NCBI RefSeq assembly: GCF_041381155.1
Contig: NC_091138.1
Location: 37,751,604-37,815,603, forward strand
Origin: Argopecten irradians
Lineage: Eukaryota; Mollusca; Bivalvia; Pectinida; Pectinidae
Direction: 5' to 3'
Length of the DNA: 64,000 bases
Both the position numbers and the translations under genes were made by a program. Under the pieces are notes generated by a model that did no database searches, had not been told where the DNA came from, and saw nothing but the letters and a program-made list of their open reading frames with translations. This document shows, in pieces, positions 13,621 to 28,400 of this stretch. Numbering within the stretch: the first letter of the stretch is position 1; each line of letters starts with the position of its first letter.

Positions 13621-16252
13621 TTTAAATCAATTCAAACAGAAACGTACACTACCGATAAAGTTCTGCAACTTACTTTTTCTATAAAAAATACACGGTGTAT
13701 GTTATATGCCTAGACGGGCGAGCCCCAATATTATCTCTCTTCCTTTTCTCCATTGGACAAAATAACTTGGATCTTCATCTTTCTCGATTTTTTTCTCGAA
13801 ATAATGAAAGCAATTATACACATTTGCCAAAGTTAGTTTTCGCTGATAATTATCTATTGCCCTTATATGGATTTATCATATACAGCGTTGGTAATCAGTG
13901 AATTCATTTACTTATGATTACATAGTGACTACATGGAGAGTCAACATAAAATAGGAGCCTCAACTGAATGTTATATAAGATTCTGGATGGGTCTATAAAT
14001 CAAAAGCTCAAAAATATTACTTAGTGTTATTTTAAGTTCATTAATAACATAATGAAACCAATATTTTATCCCGTAATTTTCTATAAAAGTCCTATTTCTT
14101 GTAACTGTACCTAATTTCCAAGTCCCTGTGGACACAGCTTGGTCACCCATGATGCCGAACACTAATCTAGATAATTGCTATACTAAATGATCTATATCAG
14201 ACGACTTCACATATATGTTATACAAACCTTGACTTATCGCCCGAAATGACATGGAAATACATTATTACAATCCTAGTACATAGAGTTATGGAATGTTATG
14301 TAGAGATGACATGTTCTGTGATAGGACTTTCAAACTTACAAACCTTAACGTCGACCAAGACACTCACGAACTCAATATTTTGTCTGATAACGCGAATTCG
14401 ACAAATACACAAACAATGTTATCTATGTTTTAATAACATGCTGGAAGTAAAATCGTTTAATATCATTATGATGGAAGCTCAGTTACGTCAAATACCAAAC
14501 ATTATCCGTTGTGTTATGGTGTTATATTGTAACCGGAAGTTGTATTGTTGAGTATGATTCCAGAATGACAAATCTTTTAATTACGTGGAAGTATAACATG
14601 CGATGATCGCATGAACAAACCTCCAATATATTTTAAGTAACTTGATACTTGTATCGCACACATGTACGTACATTCAACAAATGATGATGAACTTAGGTTC
14701 TTCGTGGAAGATTATCAGATAACTTGACAAATGCTATTTTGGTATGCTTTAGGTTAACTCTGCATGGCACTCACTGAAATGACATTGGTTATTAGAGGAT
14801 TATAACGCCTCGGATGCATTACAATTTTTCTAAACTTGTCTCAACAGAAAAAAAAAACGTTAAATGACTATACAGAAAATGCCTTCCAAATTTGGGCTAT
14901 CTTTGCGAGATTATATTACATTGAATATTATTATTTTAGATTTTCCAGTGCTGGAAAGTATAATTTGATCGTACAGATGAAATTTCGTGATTATCGTCAT
15001 GTTAAAAGCAAATACAATGTACCCATGCAAAAAATAAAGATATTCAAAACAGTTAATACAAAATTGACTAGATAGTTACGTGTACATGCTAAACGGTTTT
15101 CTGACTTTAATAAAACATGTTTTGTCTGGCGTACATTCTCTCATACATACTTCTTCACATTCCTCATCAATAAAACGTAAGGACAGGATTGAAATAAATA
15201 CTGAAAAATCGTTGTACAGAATTTGAAGAGGTACCATTTACAACACTTAAACAATCACAACCTTCGCAGACTCGGGGTATTACGTCATCAATAATTGTGT
15301 AATTGACAATTTACATAAAACGATGAGCAAATTAAGGAAATGGAATACATAGAAAATGGGAATGTTCCGAGAAAACACTACCTTAAATAGAATAATCGAA
15401 GACTTAAAAGTTTTGATAGATATGTAAAACGAAACCATCACATAACGTTACAATCAGAATGTCGTCGTGAACACATGCAAATATCCAATCAATTAATATC
15501 ACATTATAATCTCTGTTTTAAGATAAAAATGCCCTTTGGATTTCCACAGAAAAATACTTTTGCTACGAACAAGGACATTATATATATATAATATAATTTA
15601 TGTACACTCCAAAATTCACTAAAAACGACATCCTGAGTACACCTTGCACGTCATAGTGCATAGCGCTTCGTCGGGCTAAATCAATGGCGCCCAGCCCCTG
15701 ATTTCACCGGCTAGCAGTAGCTGGCATCTGTGAAGGCACATGGTCAAACTTGGAGTGAAAATATACTGGCATGAACAAACAGGTTACTACTGACGATGGG
15801 GCGACGTACTTTCTCTCTAAGCTCTACAAACACGAATAGGGTCAATTGTTTTGGTGTATGTAAAACGGTACGAGGATTTTCTAGTATTGACCATGTACCT
15901 TCTGAACATAAAATGACCCTTCCAAGAAATTGCGTAACTTCCGATCTCTCCTCGTCGCGCGTAGCATGACGCACGCAACTTCTATTTCCGTTTCCTGTTA
16001 GCTTCGTTATACTAGAATACACTTCCATAAAGCTTCGCTTTTTCTTGTAACACTCTGATTGTTATAACATGGCCGCGCCACAATTGTAGCTAAAAGTCCT
16101 CAAATCAAACGATCAGCAAATATCATAACCATATTCAAACTGCTCAGCTTGCGTTCTAGCTACAATCATATCCCTTTATGTAAATAGCTCACATCCGGTA
16201 CAAAGCATAGCTGCAGTTCAGCCAGAAAGGACACACGTGTCATTGGCGTCTG
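13621..16252. other. Region downstream of FBXL16, probably part 3' UTR
   Basis: AT-rich sequence without a recognised gene. The part nearest 16252 should contain the 3' UTR of the minus-strand FBXL16 gene, but I could not choose a convincing minus-strand poly(A) signal close to the stop codon. Open frames at 14246-14551 and 15744-16028 resemble nothing known. Confidence 0.5.
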
Positions 16253-16401
16253 CTAATCCAGCACAAGACATGTAGTCATGTTTTCTCTGAGATACAGGTA
16301 AACCTCCTTGGTGGCACTGGGACAATTGGTCAGTTCCAGTTCCTCGAGATTCCTCAGCTGTGTAAGTCCACACAGGCCTTGGCCGGATACCAAAGTACAA
16401 C
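16253..16401 (-). CDS. FBXL16: FBXL16 terminal coding exon
   Basis: Acceptor ATTGTAG|GTTGTAC, stop TAG at 16253-16255. It reads [31 protein letters not shown] and ends MTTCLVLD, matching the human C-terminus ([15 protein letters not shown] ... LPRCLVIE). The exon is 149 bp, the same length as exon 2. The longer open frame overlapping it in another phase is not the real one. Confidence 0.95.
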
Positions 16402-19400
16402 CTACAATAGACAAGAAAATGACTTTAGTGCTAGGTAAGTTAATAATGTGACGTCCATAATTCCAGACTGGTTTTCTTGAATGTCCTTAATCGTAAATCA
16501 ACTTGACTGCAAATATATACTACCATCATTCAACGAATCTATCTCTTTGCCGAAGGCTTCTAACCCCGCATTAACATATCGATATCTATAAGCATACTGA
16601 GATTATTTACGGGGCTGAGAAGATAGTTATTTGGACATATCATCAGGCTTTCCGAAAAATAACAAATAGCTCGTAGAACGTGCATGAAAAATAGCATAAG
16701 TGCTTAAAGAAAGGAAGCGTTCTCTGGCTGCTTCTTGGTCAAAACTGGCGCCATTCCTTAACTTACTTAAAATTACCCACAGGAAAGTATTACAGAAGTT
16801 AACGAAAGCTCACTGATTCCTTTTCCTTATCTTCTGCAATGTTTTCCTATAGAAAATTTCTACTTATACGTTTAACTTAAGGAATTCTTTAGAGTTGAGG
16901 GATGTTCATGAAACCGGGCGCTGGGCTCATGATAGTCTTGTGAGTTTCCGACGATAATGCTTCGAAATGAGTAAATTCTTTAGGGTTTAATCATTTGTGA
17001 TTGAACATTGATTTTCAACATTTCCTTTTTGTCGATATTGAATATGTGTGTTTTCAAGTGTCATATTTGATTATTTATAGCCTAAATTGTTTCTGTTGCA
17101 ATTTCCTTTGAGGTTAAACATATCTGTGAATAGACCAAAGCGTCTATGAAAAAAAAACAATTGTGGAATCTATTTCGGGAAAAAATAGCGACCTTGGTGT
17201 TTTTAATACTATATCATGGTAAAGATGACGCATTCATACCCTAACCTTTTATCTGACAGCTTTATTAACTCGAACAAAGAGAGGATGGAGAGGACGTTTG
17301 TCAGAGCTGTATCCTTTGTGATTCTTAGTACGTCAATATCACACGTCTATGACATCGATTATGACCCAATCACCTGCTCATTTCTTTGTGTCCTGTGAAA
17401 TATGTATCTTTTTATCCTTTTAAGAAGTAGGAATGACCTTTTCTCGTTGTCTTCATGTGTACCGTATTTTGTTACTTTAAATATGTACGTTTTTACTAAC
17501 GTGGTAGACAGTTCATATATCGGATAGAGTCTATGTAAGACGATTTTGCTATTTCTCGATATTGTAAAGTGTTTGGCTCGAAGATAAACAAATTGATTGA
17601 TAACTGTATATTGCCGTTTTGTTTGATGATGATTCAATGGACAATTGATTTTCTAGTGTTCAAAGGAAATCAATATTGCTGAAGATGGAATGCGGCTGCA
17701 ATAAGGGTGTCTAATAAGCCATGGACAAGCCTTTTTCTACCAATACATAACGTTCTATAGTGAATGAACGGACAGTTATAACCAGAACAACTAATTAGGT
17801 TTTAAACAGATCCAATTGGTTATCGATTCCTTGACCCGCGCCTGGCGGTGACTCAAGACATTGATCTATATTTAGAGGAGTGCTTTTATAAGACGGTTCC
17901 GACGTCATCTTACATTGAGCAGTGCCGGTTGTTACTAGGGATTATATCGAATTTCTATGCACATCATGCCTCTGTATTATCCGTGTTCGTAATGTCTGAA
18001 TCGTTAGGTTTTCGGCTATGTTCGGATCATTGCCGTTTTTCGGATCGTTCGCGTATAGTGCCTCCAGAACGACGGTGAGTCAAAAGCCTTGTATAGCTCC
18101 TGGCCGGCACTCATACCTTGCCAAATCGATACGGCTTCTTTCCATACAGCATTATACCGTCTATTTCTGTTATGCCATTGTGCGGAAATAGGAAAATTAC
18201 CAGTGTGGTGTAGAAATAGCAAAGAGGGATCCATGACCGGCATGTGTGGTTGTCGCGTCACAATAGGAAAAACAAACGTAACGAACCTAGCCAAACATAT
18301 GAAACTTTGATAACTTCGATGCTTTAAAATGTTTGTCATATATTTTATCGATTAACATCAATGTTTTGTTATAATGCACAATATCAGTTCTTAAGCTAAT
18401 ATATCAAATGAACTCAATGAATATTGTTCAAACCATGCTCGTAAATCATAGATATACCACATTCAAAGTCCATATCAGAATTCTATACTAAATGTACTAG
18501 GCAAATAAGGGCTTTAGAGTGGTGACGAGTCCATTTTACATTTTAAACGGTTAACGTATCTTTGTTTGAGGTTCATGAAAGACCAAAAATTCACGTAAAT
18601 CGAGGCAAAAAGTGAATTGCATGTGAAAATTTTCACACGAATTTCACGTGAAAATCATTCACGTGAATAATGTGTACCGTGACACCTCATACACGCGAAT
18701 TAGAAAAATGTGTGCCTTAAAAATGTGTATCGTGACACCCCAGGCACACATTTTTCTAGAACGAATAACCATACCCTGCCTCCACTCCGGTTCCCGACAG
18801 AGTATGAATTCCACTCCATTGCCGCTAGTGTTGCAAGCCCCACTGTGATCCCCATGCGCATTTTGAGACTCATAAAAATATATTTTTCGGGTAATATCCT
18901 TATGTAACTGTATTGTTCTGACAACTATGATCAATATTCAATTCACAAACCTTTCGATTATAATGTTTTATCAACTATTAGTGGTAAAGTCCAAGGCAAA
19001 CACAACACCTGTATAATTCTGTTCAAATACGCCGCCATGTTTGATTTACCGGAAATCGTGACGAAATGAAACACTCAACAGGTAAAATATGTTTAAAAGT
19101 TTTAATAGGCCAACAAACTAAGAATAAACATGGTGGACTGAGCAAATGTAAATATTATTTAGAATTTAGCGAAAAAAAAATTTAAAGTTCATGTTAAAAA
19201 CTTTGTGACATTATATTTCTTTCGTAGTGAAAATGTGTAGGTCATTCCATATATGGTACTAGTTGCCATATTTGGAGCGCGAGACTTTCTAACGAGAAGC
19301 ATCATGGCGGCCAAGGGAGCCGTGTCGGAGATGTAAGCCATTCAAACATGCTTTTAAACATAATTTAGACATGGAGGTGGGTAAATAAATTATCGTTTTA

Positions 19401-22400
19401 TGTTTAAAATATTTGAAATTGTTGAATTTAATTACAAAATTACATGACACACGTGAAATGCAACATTTTCACCGCTGGATGTTTTGCAACACTACGGTCA
19501 ATGGGACGGAATCGTAGCTCTGACGACGACCATCTGTCAGAAATCTTCCGTCCGTCGTTCAGAGCTACGTCATCACAGCTAACATTTTTCTAATTCGCGT
19601 GTACGAGGTGTCACGGTACATATTTTCAGGCACAAATCTTTCTAAGTCGCGTGTACAAGGTGTCACGGTACACATTTTTCAGGCACAAATCTTTCTAAGT
19701 CGCGTGTACAAGGTGTCACGGTACACATTTTTCAGGCACAAATCTTTCTAAGTCGCGTGTACAAGGTGTCACGGTACACATTTTGCAGGCACAAATCTTT
19801 CTAAGTCGCGTGTACAAGGTGTCACGGTACACATTTTTCAGGCACAAATCTTTCTAATTCGCGTGTATGAGGTGTCACGGTACACATTTTTCTAATATTC
19901 CCCCAATAATACCCCAATTAGAATATGTTTTATGCTACAAACCTGCAAGAGAAAGCACTCGTAGATTCCGCATAGAGTACATATGTTGTAGACCAAAGTC
20001 TCTGATCTGTGTACACCACCGTAAGTATAGCCGTAGGAGTGACGTCATCGTGGACAGGTAACCGACGCCGATATCTGTCACGTGGGAACACCTGTTGAAC
20101 AAAGGAAAATAGGGTTTAGTATCAATATCTCAAATAGGGGTTAGTACTGGGCAAACGTTTTCTTAAAAGAGAATGTATATGCAAGGAGGGGCTTTCTGGT
20201 TCTACAATACCGGTCAAGCTCCATTTAAATGGCTTCAGTTGTCACACGAATCTGAAAAGCATTTGTCAATATGTATATGCCCCCAATCCTATCCCTCATC
20301 TTATAATCAGATTCTTAGTACTTTGTGATTAAAGAACAAACCACAGGACAATCCCGAGTTAGATGTCGAACAGTGACAAACATTAGATTCCTCTGCGCTG
20401 TCAAAGAGGCTTCAGGAAATAACATTTTGGCGCACTCTACACAAAATACGTATAAGTGTAAATAAAAAACAGCATCTCTAGTTTAGATAGTGGAACTAAT
20501 GACATAATTCAATGCATACGCTAAATAATTTAATAAAGACCAATTTGAATTAGTTGATATTTGTGAAAAAAACATGTATTTGAAGGTCTTTGTTCAATAG
20601 TATTTTATTTTAGGCGTTAGAGCAAACCAAAACAACAACTCGGATCACTGAACATGGCACCTTTGGAAATTCAGTGTCTAATCTCCACTACGCTCCTCAG
20701 ACCATAGGCTGATTAGCGTAGGTAACATGAAGATGCAATAAATATTTGGGAATTCGTGAACAAAACGTTAACATTGTAAACAGGGAACAAAGGATGCCTA
20801 AACTAATGTAATGTGGGCTCATCACGCGGTTTCCGTGTTTAAGTCATTCACTGCCTCACGTTTGTGTGGACAGAAACGTTTGTTGTGTTTGTAAGTATAC
20901 ACTCCCAGTCTGAGCAATGTTATGTGTATCTGACAATTATTGAAGGTATGGCGCGCCATTCACGTTCTAGGGTGGTCCGTATAAAACTGTAATGATTCCA
21001 TCGAATTTCTATGTTAAAATTGTCCTGTATACATGATCTTATTATAAACAAAATTTTGTAAATAGCACGTGATATGTAGTAATTTGATTGGTCAGCGATC
21101 GGCCTATTATACAGTTGGATACCGATTCCAACATCAATATTCTACTTCCTGAACCGATGACGTGTCAACATTTCCGTAAATGTAGATTTTAGATATGTTG
21201 AATACCTCAAGGACCTGGCGATTACGTCAATTTTCAAGTGATGGTTTATTTAGTTTTTGTGATTACCGTGTTGTTGTATTTATAGCTTCGAGCAACACCA
21301 ACATTAAACCATGTGCAATGAGCGGTAGCCTAGTGTTGAAGGAGTGATGCCGTGAGATTAATCAGCTCTTTTTTTCTGCTTAGGCCATAGTTGTGTTTTT
21401 TTCTGTTTTGCGTCCGCGTGCGGGTAGGTTTTTGTGCTGTTGTGAGGCAAAAACAAACACAAGTTATTATTTTTTGGATTTCGTAAAAAGACGTCCGAAA
21501 ATAAAAATTCCGGAAAAATGCCTGTTTCTGGTTTCAATTTTAGTCAATTGTGGCAAGCATCACCTCAACGCTTGACTCACAGCGAATACACTGATCTCGC
21601 AATCGCCCAAGCGCCGCAAGGACCACGAGAAGGCATCTAGCAATCGAGATGTGATGCAGGAGGTTTTCGATCTTTTTCTCTGAAATATACGGGGTGAGGA
21701 CGGCTAAAAAGTTGTCATATTCGGTCGTATACATTTTGGTCATTTAGAATAATGAAACGATAACATATCCATATGCATTCCAAGTATGAGAACCAAACTT
21801 ATTCGAAGATTCTTGTTTGGCCAGTGCCCGAGCTCGAGATACAATTTGTTTACAAGATTTTAAAGAACAATAGCTGTTTTGGATAAAACTCTGACTCGCC
21901 TCTTGAGGTAAACTTAGGAATAAATTGTTAGAGGGGTTTGGTATGTTTGGTGCGTTCTTTGAGTTAAAACTTCAAGATTATAAAAAAAATGAAAAGTTTC
22001 AAAAGTTAATGCCTTTGGCATCATGATTTCGACGAGTAAAACTGTATTACTAGAATATCCCAATCCAAGTAAGTGTGTCGGAGGCTAAGTTCATTTCAGG
22101 TTATATTATTAAAAATCTGCTGATGTACTTTTGATATTAAATATATTAAATCATTTTTATAGATATATACTATTAAAATCCATAGCAATTCTTTTGACTG
22201 AACAAAGAGACATCGCTGATTGGACACACGTACATGTATTTATGCACACTATTTCTTAGTCAAATAGTGTAACAGACTTTTTTTTTCCTTTGGTTTAATT
22301 AAACTTCCAAATATTAAAAATCATATTGTAGTTTTATTCTAACAGACTATATGTCGATTATGTAGTTGTCGTAGAACAGTTATGACAACTTGGGTTAATG

Positions 22401-25400
22401 AAAGTATGAATCGCCATGAACAGTGCTGACTTGCAGAGAATGACAAAGCAGAATTATGATGGATGTACTGTTGTCACGGTGTTGCATATGTATGTATAAA
22501 ATACAGAAAACAAGTTCCAATACAATGCATATATAGGCTATTATTAAATGTTCTTTTTTATAAAGGCTATATTATATGGAGCAACAGCATTTAATAGATT
22601 AATTTACAACAGACACCGTGAAAAACACCATTTTCTCATGCTTCAATCTGACAATTCTTTTAATAATTTTTAATGTTGAAATATGTTTGTTGCATTCAAT
22701 TTTGTGCTCCATACCAATGAATCATTAACAAGGAGATTATTTATGAAATATTGTCTATTCTACCACTTGCAAGAACAAAACTGATTAAAGTGGAAGCATC
22801 CCAAACAAAGCGTGGGCTCCGTGTTTTTTTATTCGTGTTTGTTTTTTTTCCCTTGCTGGCTGGTAGGTTTTTGAGAATCCAAAGGACGCAAAACAGAAAA
22901 AAACACAACTATGGCCTTAGCTTAGGTTTGACACTACCAGACGGTTCTATTGATATATTATCTTGTCATTATCATCATTTGTTTTAAGGCCTCGATTCTT
23001 CTGGAGGTTTGCGGTCTTAAGAACTTCGTCTCCAAAACGTTTTCAATCTAAGGCCATGGTCGTGATCTGCAGACGCTTGAACGCTGTAATCTGGCGGCGT
23101 TAAAATGTCTTGCAGTTTATAACAAGATGACTTCTATTGTCTTCCCCTCAGCTTCTTAGGAGATAATTCCTATTGGCACTGTTGTGTTTACCAGACTCAA
23201 GAACAGATAGCGATGCATAGTTTTGTTGTATGTTTAGAAAATTTTCTTTGGGTGCATGCAAGTCATCCTCGATACTCCAGGGGTCCTATCACTTACGATC
23301 TCTACACCCCTGGACTATCTCATAGTGAAATTGAAGGCAGCTCAGCGGAAAACATTTGACCAATCGAGGGCCAGCAAAGATCCCTTTGAAGACTACAGAG
23401 AGGGCGACGCATAACATCAAAGCCACATAGTCAACCACAGTGTACTGTTATACGGCTCTTTTGATGTACATTAAACGACTAACGTACCTGTTCTGTTCTG
23501 TTGCCTCCAGTTTTACTATGAAATAGTACAGGCCTAGGGGTGTAGAGATCTTAAGTGATCGGAACCCCTGGAGTATCGAGGATGCATGCAAGTAGGTTCT
23601 ATTGTTCGACCGAAAATCCAGAACATGAAACCGTCATGTCGTCGTTATTGTGTTGAAAAAAATATTCTTTTATCTTATCATGAATGATATTCTCTTTTCT
23701 CTTGTGTTAATAAGTTTCGGTTAAACAGCTTTCTGTTCTTTACTGGCTTAGATTTCATTGTTTTCCTATATATACAAGTATACAAGACAGCTTGTTATAT
23801 TACCATTTTATTGTTTATACTAGTCTGTAAAACACATCATTTTATTTCCTTTGTTTGTCTCTTAAATATCATAGTTCTATTATCGCCATAATATTCCCCA
23901 GTCCGTAAAACAATTCAATTGGTTGCCATCGTTACGTTTCAAGTTTCGTGAAATGTAATATTTCTATGTGTTAGGATATTCGTTTGTCTCCAGATGATTT
24001 CATTCTCTTGTCGTTTTCGCACCATCCCTTTCCCAATTCCTTGATACATGCGCATGTGCAGATCACCTTGTATCAACTCCCAGAAGAACGTGTTGTTGAA
24101 TCGTCCAACACTATACCATTTAATGTCAATCTCCAGCGAAACGTTTGTGTGTACAAGTATCAGAGCATCTAGCAGAACGATATCAATAATTCATAATGGT
24201 GTATATATTTCTCAGCAAATTTGATCAAATGTTCAACGTATTACCGAACAGTCGAGACGCAAATAGAATGTGTTTGTCTACTAGGTATCTGGCTACACAG
24301 AAAGGGCGGTACCATCCAATACAGACAATGGTTTACTCTAGAGTGCTTAATCAATGAACTTGTATACTTTCAATATACAGACAAAACGATGAGGTCAGAA
24401 AAGTTCCGGGCACGCACAAACTATTCTTCGTCCGTGATAATAATGACCGTTCTGAAATATGAGTAATTACATGGCTTTGTTCAGACATGAAATAACACCA
24501 CAGACTACCTTAACTTAATACTATCGACCACTGAGATATTGATAATTAATCAAATACAGTTTGCAATTCAAACGGATGTTTAATTTGTCTCATACGTAAC
24601 GTCGGTCATATTGCCTCCGACAAAAGCCAGCGCTATTCGATAACATATTGACACTTTGAGCATTGATGGAGATGTATATCGACACCCAAGTCCCTATAAT
24701 ACCTTCTGGCTGATTGGATTCATCTCCTTAAAACAATTTGTGTAGATATTGCTACTGCTGCATTGTCAGTGGTGACCTTGACCGACGAAATCCCATTTTT
24801 ATCGATCCCACAACGAGAAAGACGGCTCTCCGAGTCCCAGGAGACAGAACCGTGCTCAACGGAACTGTTACTATACATAACCCCTCTTTACGAGATCTCG
24901 TTGGATCAGTACATCGGTTTGCCTGCTCTTAGTGTTGCCTGTTTGGGTAGCTGGATGAGCAATTGCAGTCATTTGTGTCCCCAAGGCGCCACTATTTCTT
25001 ATTGATAACATGCATTGTCTATAAATAGACTTCACTGTTTTGTTGATTATCGCTCTAGACTGAAGATCAATGATGTGTGTAATTGTATTGAGAAAACAAT
25101 TAACATGATAAGAAACCGCAAAGTTACCAAATCGACAATCGATTAGCGCGTAATACATTCTCGTCTTGTGTTAACCAAAAAAGACAATCGGTTAACCATT
25201 TGGCGGTACCATTGTCCGTGTAGCATCGCACAAGTTAAGGCCTTAAAATCGTATGTCCAGAATTTATCGTTGTATCAGTATTAGCGACATGCTGTGTAAA
25301 GCGACATACTGTATAGTGGGTACATTTTGTAGTTGGTTTATTTTCGCTATATGCAGGGTTTCACTGAAATCCGGAAATCGCTAAAAGCAGCGAAATATTC

Positions 25401-28400
25401 AGAAATTTATTGACGTAGATAAAACACGCAAATCAGTGAACTGCGAAATTCAACATACTGTCAATTTGACCCGCATAGAATCAAACGTCAGTATCTTATT
25501 TGATCCAAAAATCAGTCTAGCAGGCAACGGAAGCAATACCTAGCAACAACCCTAGCACCATCCCCATAATAGACAGTGAACACAAAGGTTTAACTACAAT
25601 GGAAATAAACGTAGTGATGAACTCGACTGAAGGAATATTTTACATTTAAATGTTGGTTTACACATTATCAGGAAGTATTCATAGTGAAGTGTGATTTCCT
25701 CAAGAACGCCAATAGATAGATTAGTTCGAAAGATACTCTTGGCGGAAACGTAAACCAGGACGATTCATGTATAAATACCAAAAAGAACGACTATATATTA
25801 AAAATTAATGCTTGATAACAGAAATACCAACAAGAACGAATCTATATTGAATAATTAATGCTTGATTCACTACATATCTCGAACAGAAATGACAGAAATA
25901 CCAACAAAAACGACTCTATATTGAACAACTTATGCTTGGTAACACAAATACCAACAAGAACGATTCTACATTGAACAATTAATGCTTAAATCACTGTCAG
26001 ATTGGTAATCTCTTTTGACCCACATCCCCATTCTTGTTAATAATAGTATGGAACAGGATCATAAACTGTCTGTGATGTAACAGCACTGACAACACATGTC
26101 AGCACTTCTAGTTTGACATAAACCAGCTTCTGAAGTGCTTCGCAATAGACTGTCGGGTAGTGTTTGGTAGAACCATCAGTACGGCCGTTCACGTGTTACA
26201 GCTGACAGGGATACAAGCATTTGATGACATACTTCTTGTGCAACACGCCATGGTCGATCTAGCGCAAATATAGTCTGCTAATATACTGGTTATGACAGGT
26301 GCGTGATGGACAGATGGCTTTTAGCGCAAGGAGTGACAAAACACGTCAGGTGCGGAATGTTTGGCAGGAAATCGCCTCCACGCGGTTGCAGGAGAAGGCG
26401 TACTTTGTTGTGAATTCCAAGACGCGAGATGGATATACCGGTACCATCATTGTGATGGGAATTCCGCTACAGAATGTGCGAAAACACGTTAACACCAAAA
26501 AATGAGCGGCCATTCATCACAAAGACTATTAGTAGGTTACTACAAGGAGACAGAGACGTCGTCAAGAGGGGTGTGGGTGTGGAGATGTTCTCTCGTTAAT
26601 TACGGACTGTCGTAAAATAGATTTTGGTAAAGGGAATAGTGGAATACCGGCATAGATTCACACTTCTTCAGTCTTAACAAGACACGTCAACAAGAGCTGT
26701 CATTTGCTTTACTAGAGGTGTTCATACGAACTATTAACAAGTGGTTTTGGTGTGCTGTCTCACATCTGTGTCTACGTGAGCAGCAATTAGCAATTCCTTT
26801 AAGACGTAGAATGGTTCGTGAAAGTTCTAAAGTACTAATATTGTCAGGGGAATCGACCATGCTGCGTACATGTAAACGAAATTTAGATGTTTTTGAAGAA
26901 TGCTTTCCAAGAGACCTGTAATCAGGTTGTGATTAAATGTTAGTATGTCAATAACAGCTACAGTTTGGGCACAAGTGAAGGGTCTTCGTAGTATGTGGAC
27001 GAAGTCCCTTTATACACCAAAAGGTTATGGGATAATTCAAATACACGTAGTAGTATGAATTCAACACATTCACAGTGTTTTATATTAATCTGACATTTGC
27101 CAACAGCGCCATTTTACATCAAATCCTGTCAAAATTGGTAAACCAATCGTTATTGAAACGTAATTGCATGAAAGATTAGCATTTTTCTACCTTTTATCAA
27201 TATTTCATATCTTGAATTATACAATTAGCACCAATCGGACATTGAAACAAACCATCGCCAAGATCACGTGACACTGACTTGGTATCAATCTGATTGGTGA
27301 GTGGAGATCCGTGTGACACATCGTCAATGTCCGTCGTACCGACAACAGATTGACGAGAGGCTACTTCACAGCCACATCCTTAATCGATGAGTCAATGTTC
27401 ATTTTTGACACATAAACCCCATAATCGATAAACCCTAATACGATAAAGTCGATTCTTGGACAGTTCCTAAAAGCAGAGCCACGTCATCAGCGGGGTCACA
27501 GCGCGTGAAACCCGTTGCCATGTGACCTGTGGACTGTCAATCGGAAGCCGTGTGTCCGAGCCGTCGACAGCGGTTTTGCTTGAAACGCCGTTAATTGATT
27601 TGAGGAAATGATGGTGAGGTATTCTGACGCGAATCGCGTCGCTACACGCATTTTATAGAGGTGATATGAAGATTAGCCAAAGCACTTCTTGGTTAAGTCT
27701 TCATTGACTGCCAGAGTAGAGAGTTCACAGGTGAAAATGTACACATCAACACCTATAAGAAAACTATTCTGCTCTCGTTTACAATGAATTAGTGAAGATA
27801 TCATGAAACAGGTGCTCGCCATTGAGTAGTCGAGTGGGCGTTATCGCAGGGCGCAGGACTAATCACTAAATAATATGGCGGCATGCTTAGGAGTGCAAGT
27901 TATGTACCATGTTAGTCTACAACACCCCAACACGTCCTCGGCGACCTATGGCAAGAATGTATATGGAACTCTCTCGTGCTGTGTCTGTCCTAAAAGCTGA
28001 CAATGCACATTAAAACATTCGTATTGAGATATAAAATACACGTTCTTTCAAATTAGCTGATGCTTGCATTGTCAGTTTTAATGATTACACTATAATCACA
28101 CTGTGGTAAGTTCTATATGTATACTAAATATGTTGAAGTATTGCATGATGTATGTTTCTAGCTCGTCTCTCCCATCAATATGTTATCAATTTCATTCTCC
28201 AAAATCATAAAAAATATATCAAAGAAATCGATACCCTGACCCTGCACTCGCACGTGCCATTCAACACTAAGCTATTGATACTACGTTCTCCTGTGTGATG
28301 CAGCTCGCTTTTAGCTAACCATTAAATAGTGCTGAATAGAACATGGGCTATAAAAAGATTTCCGGAATTCTGACCTCTACGTTAGGGATCATCTTAGGGC

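Noticed and set aside
16218-16400. 60-codon minus-strand frame starting MYFGIRP
   Set aside because: Wrong frame over the real terminal exon of FBXL16, which reads [15 protein letters not shown].
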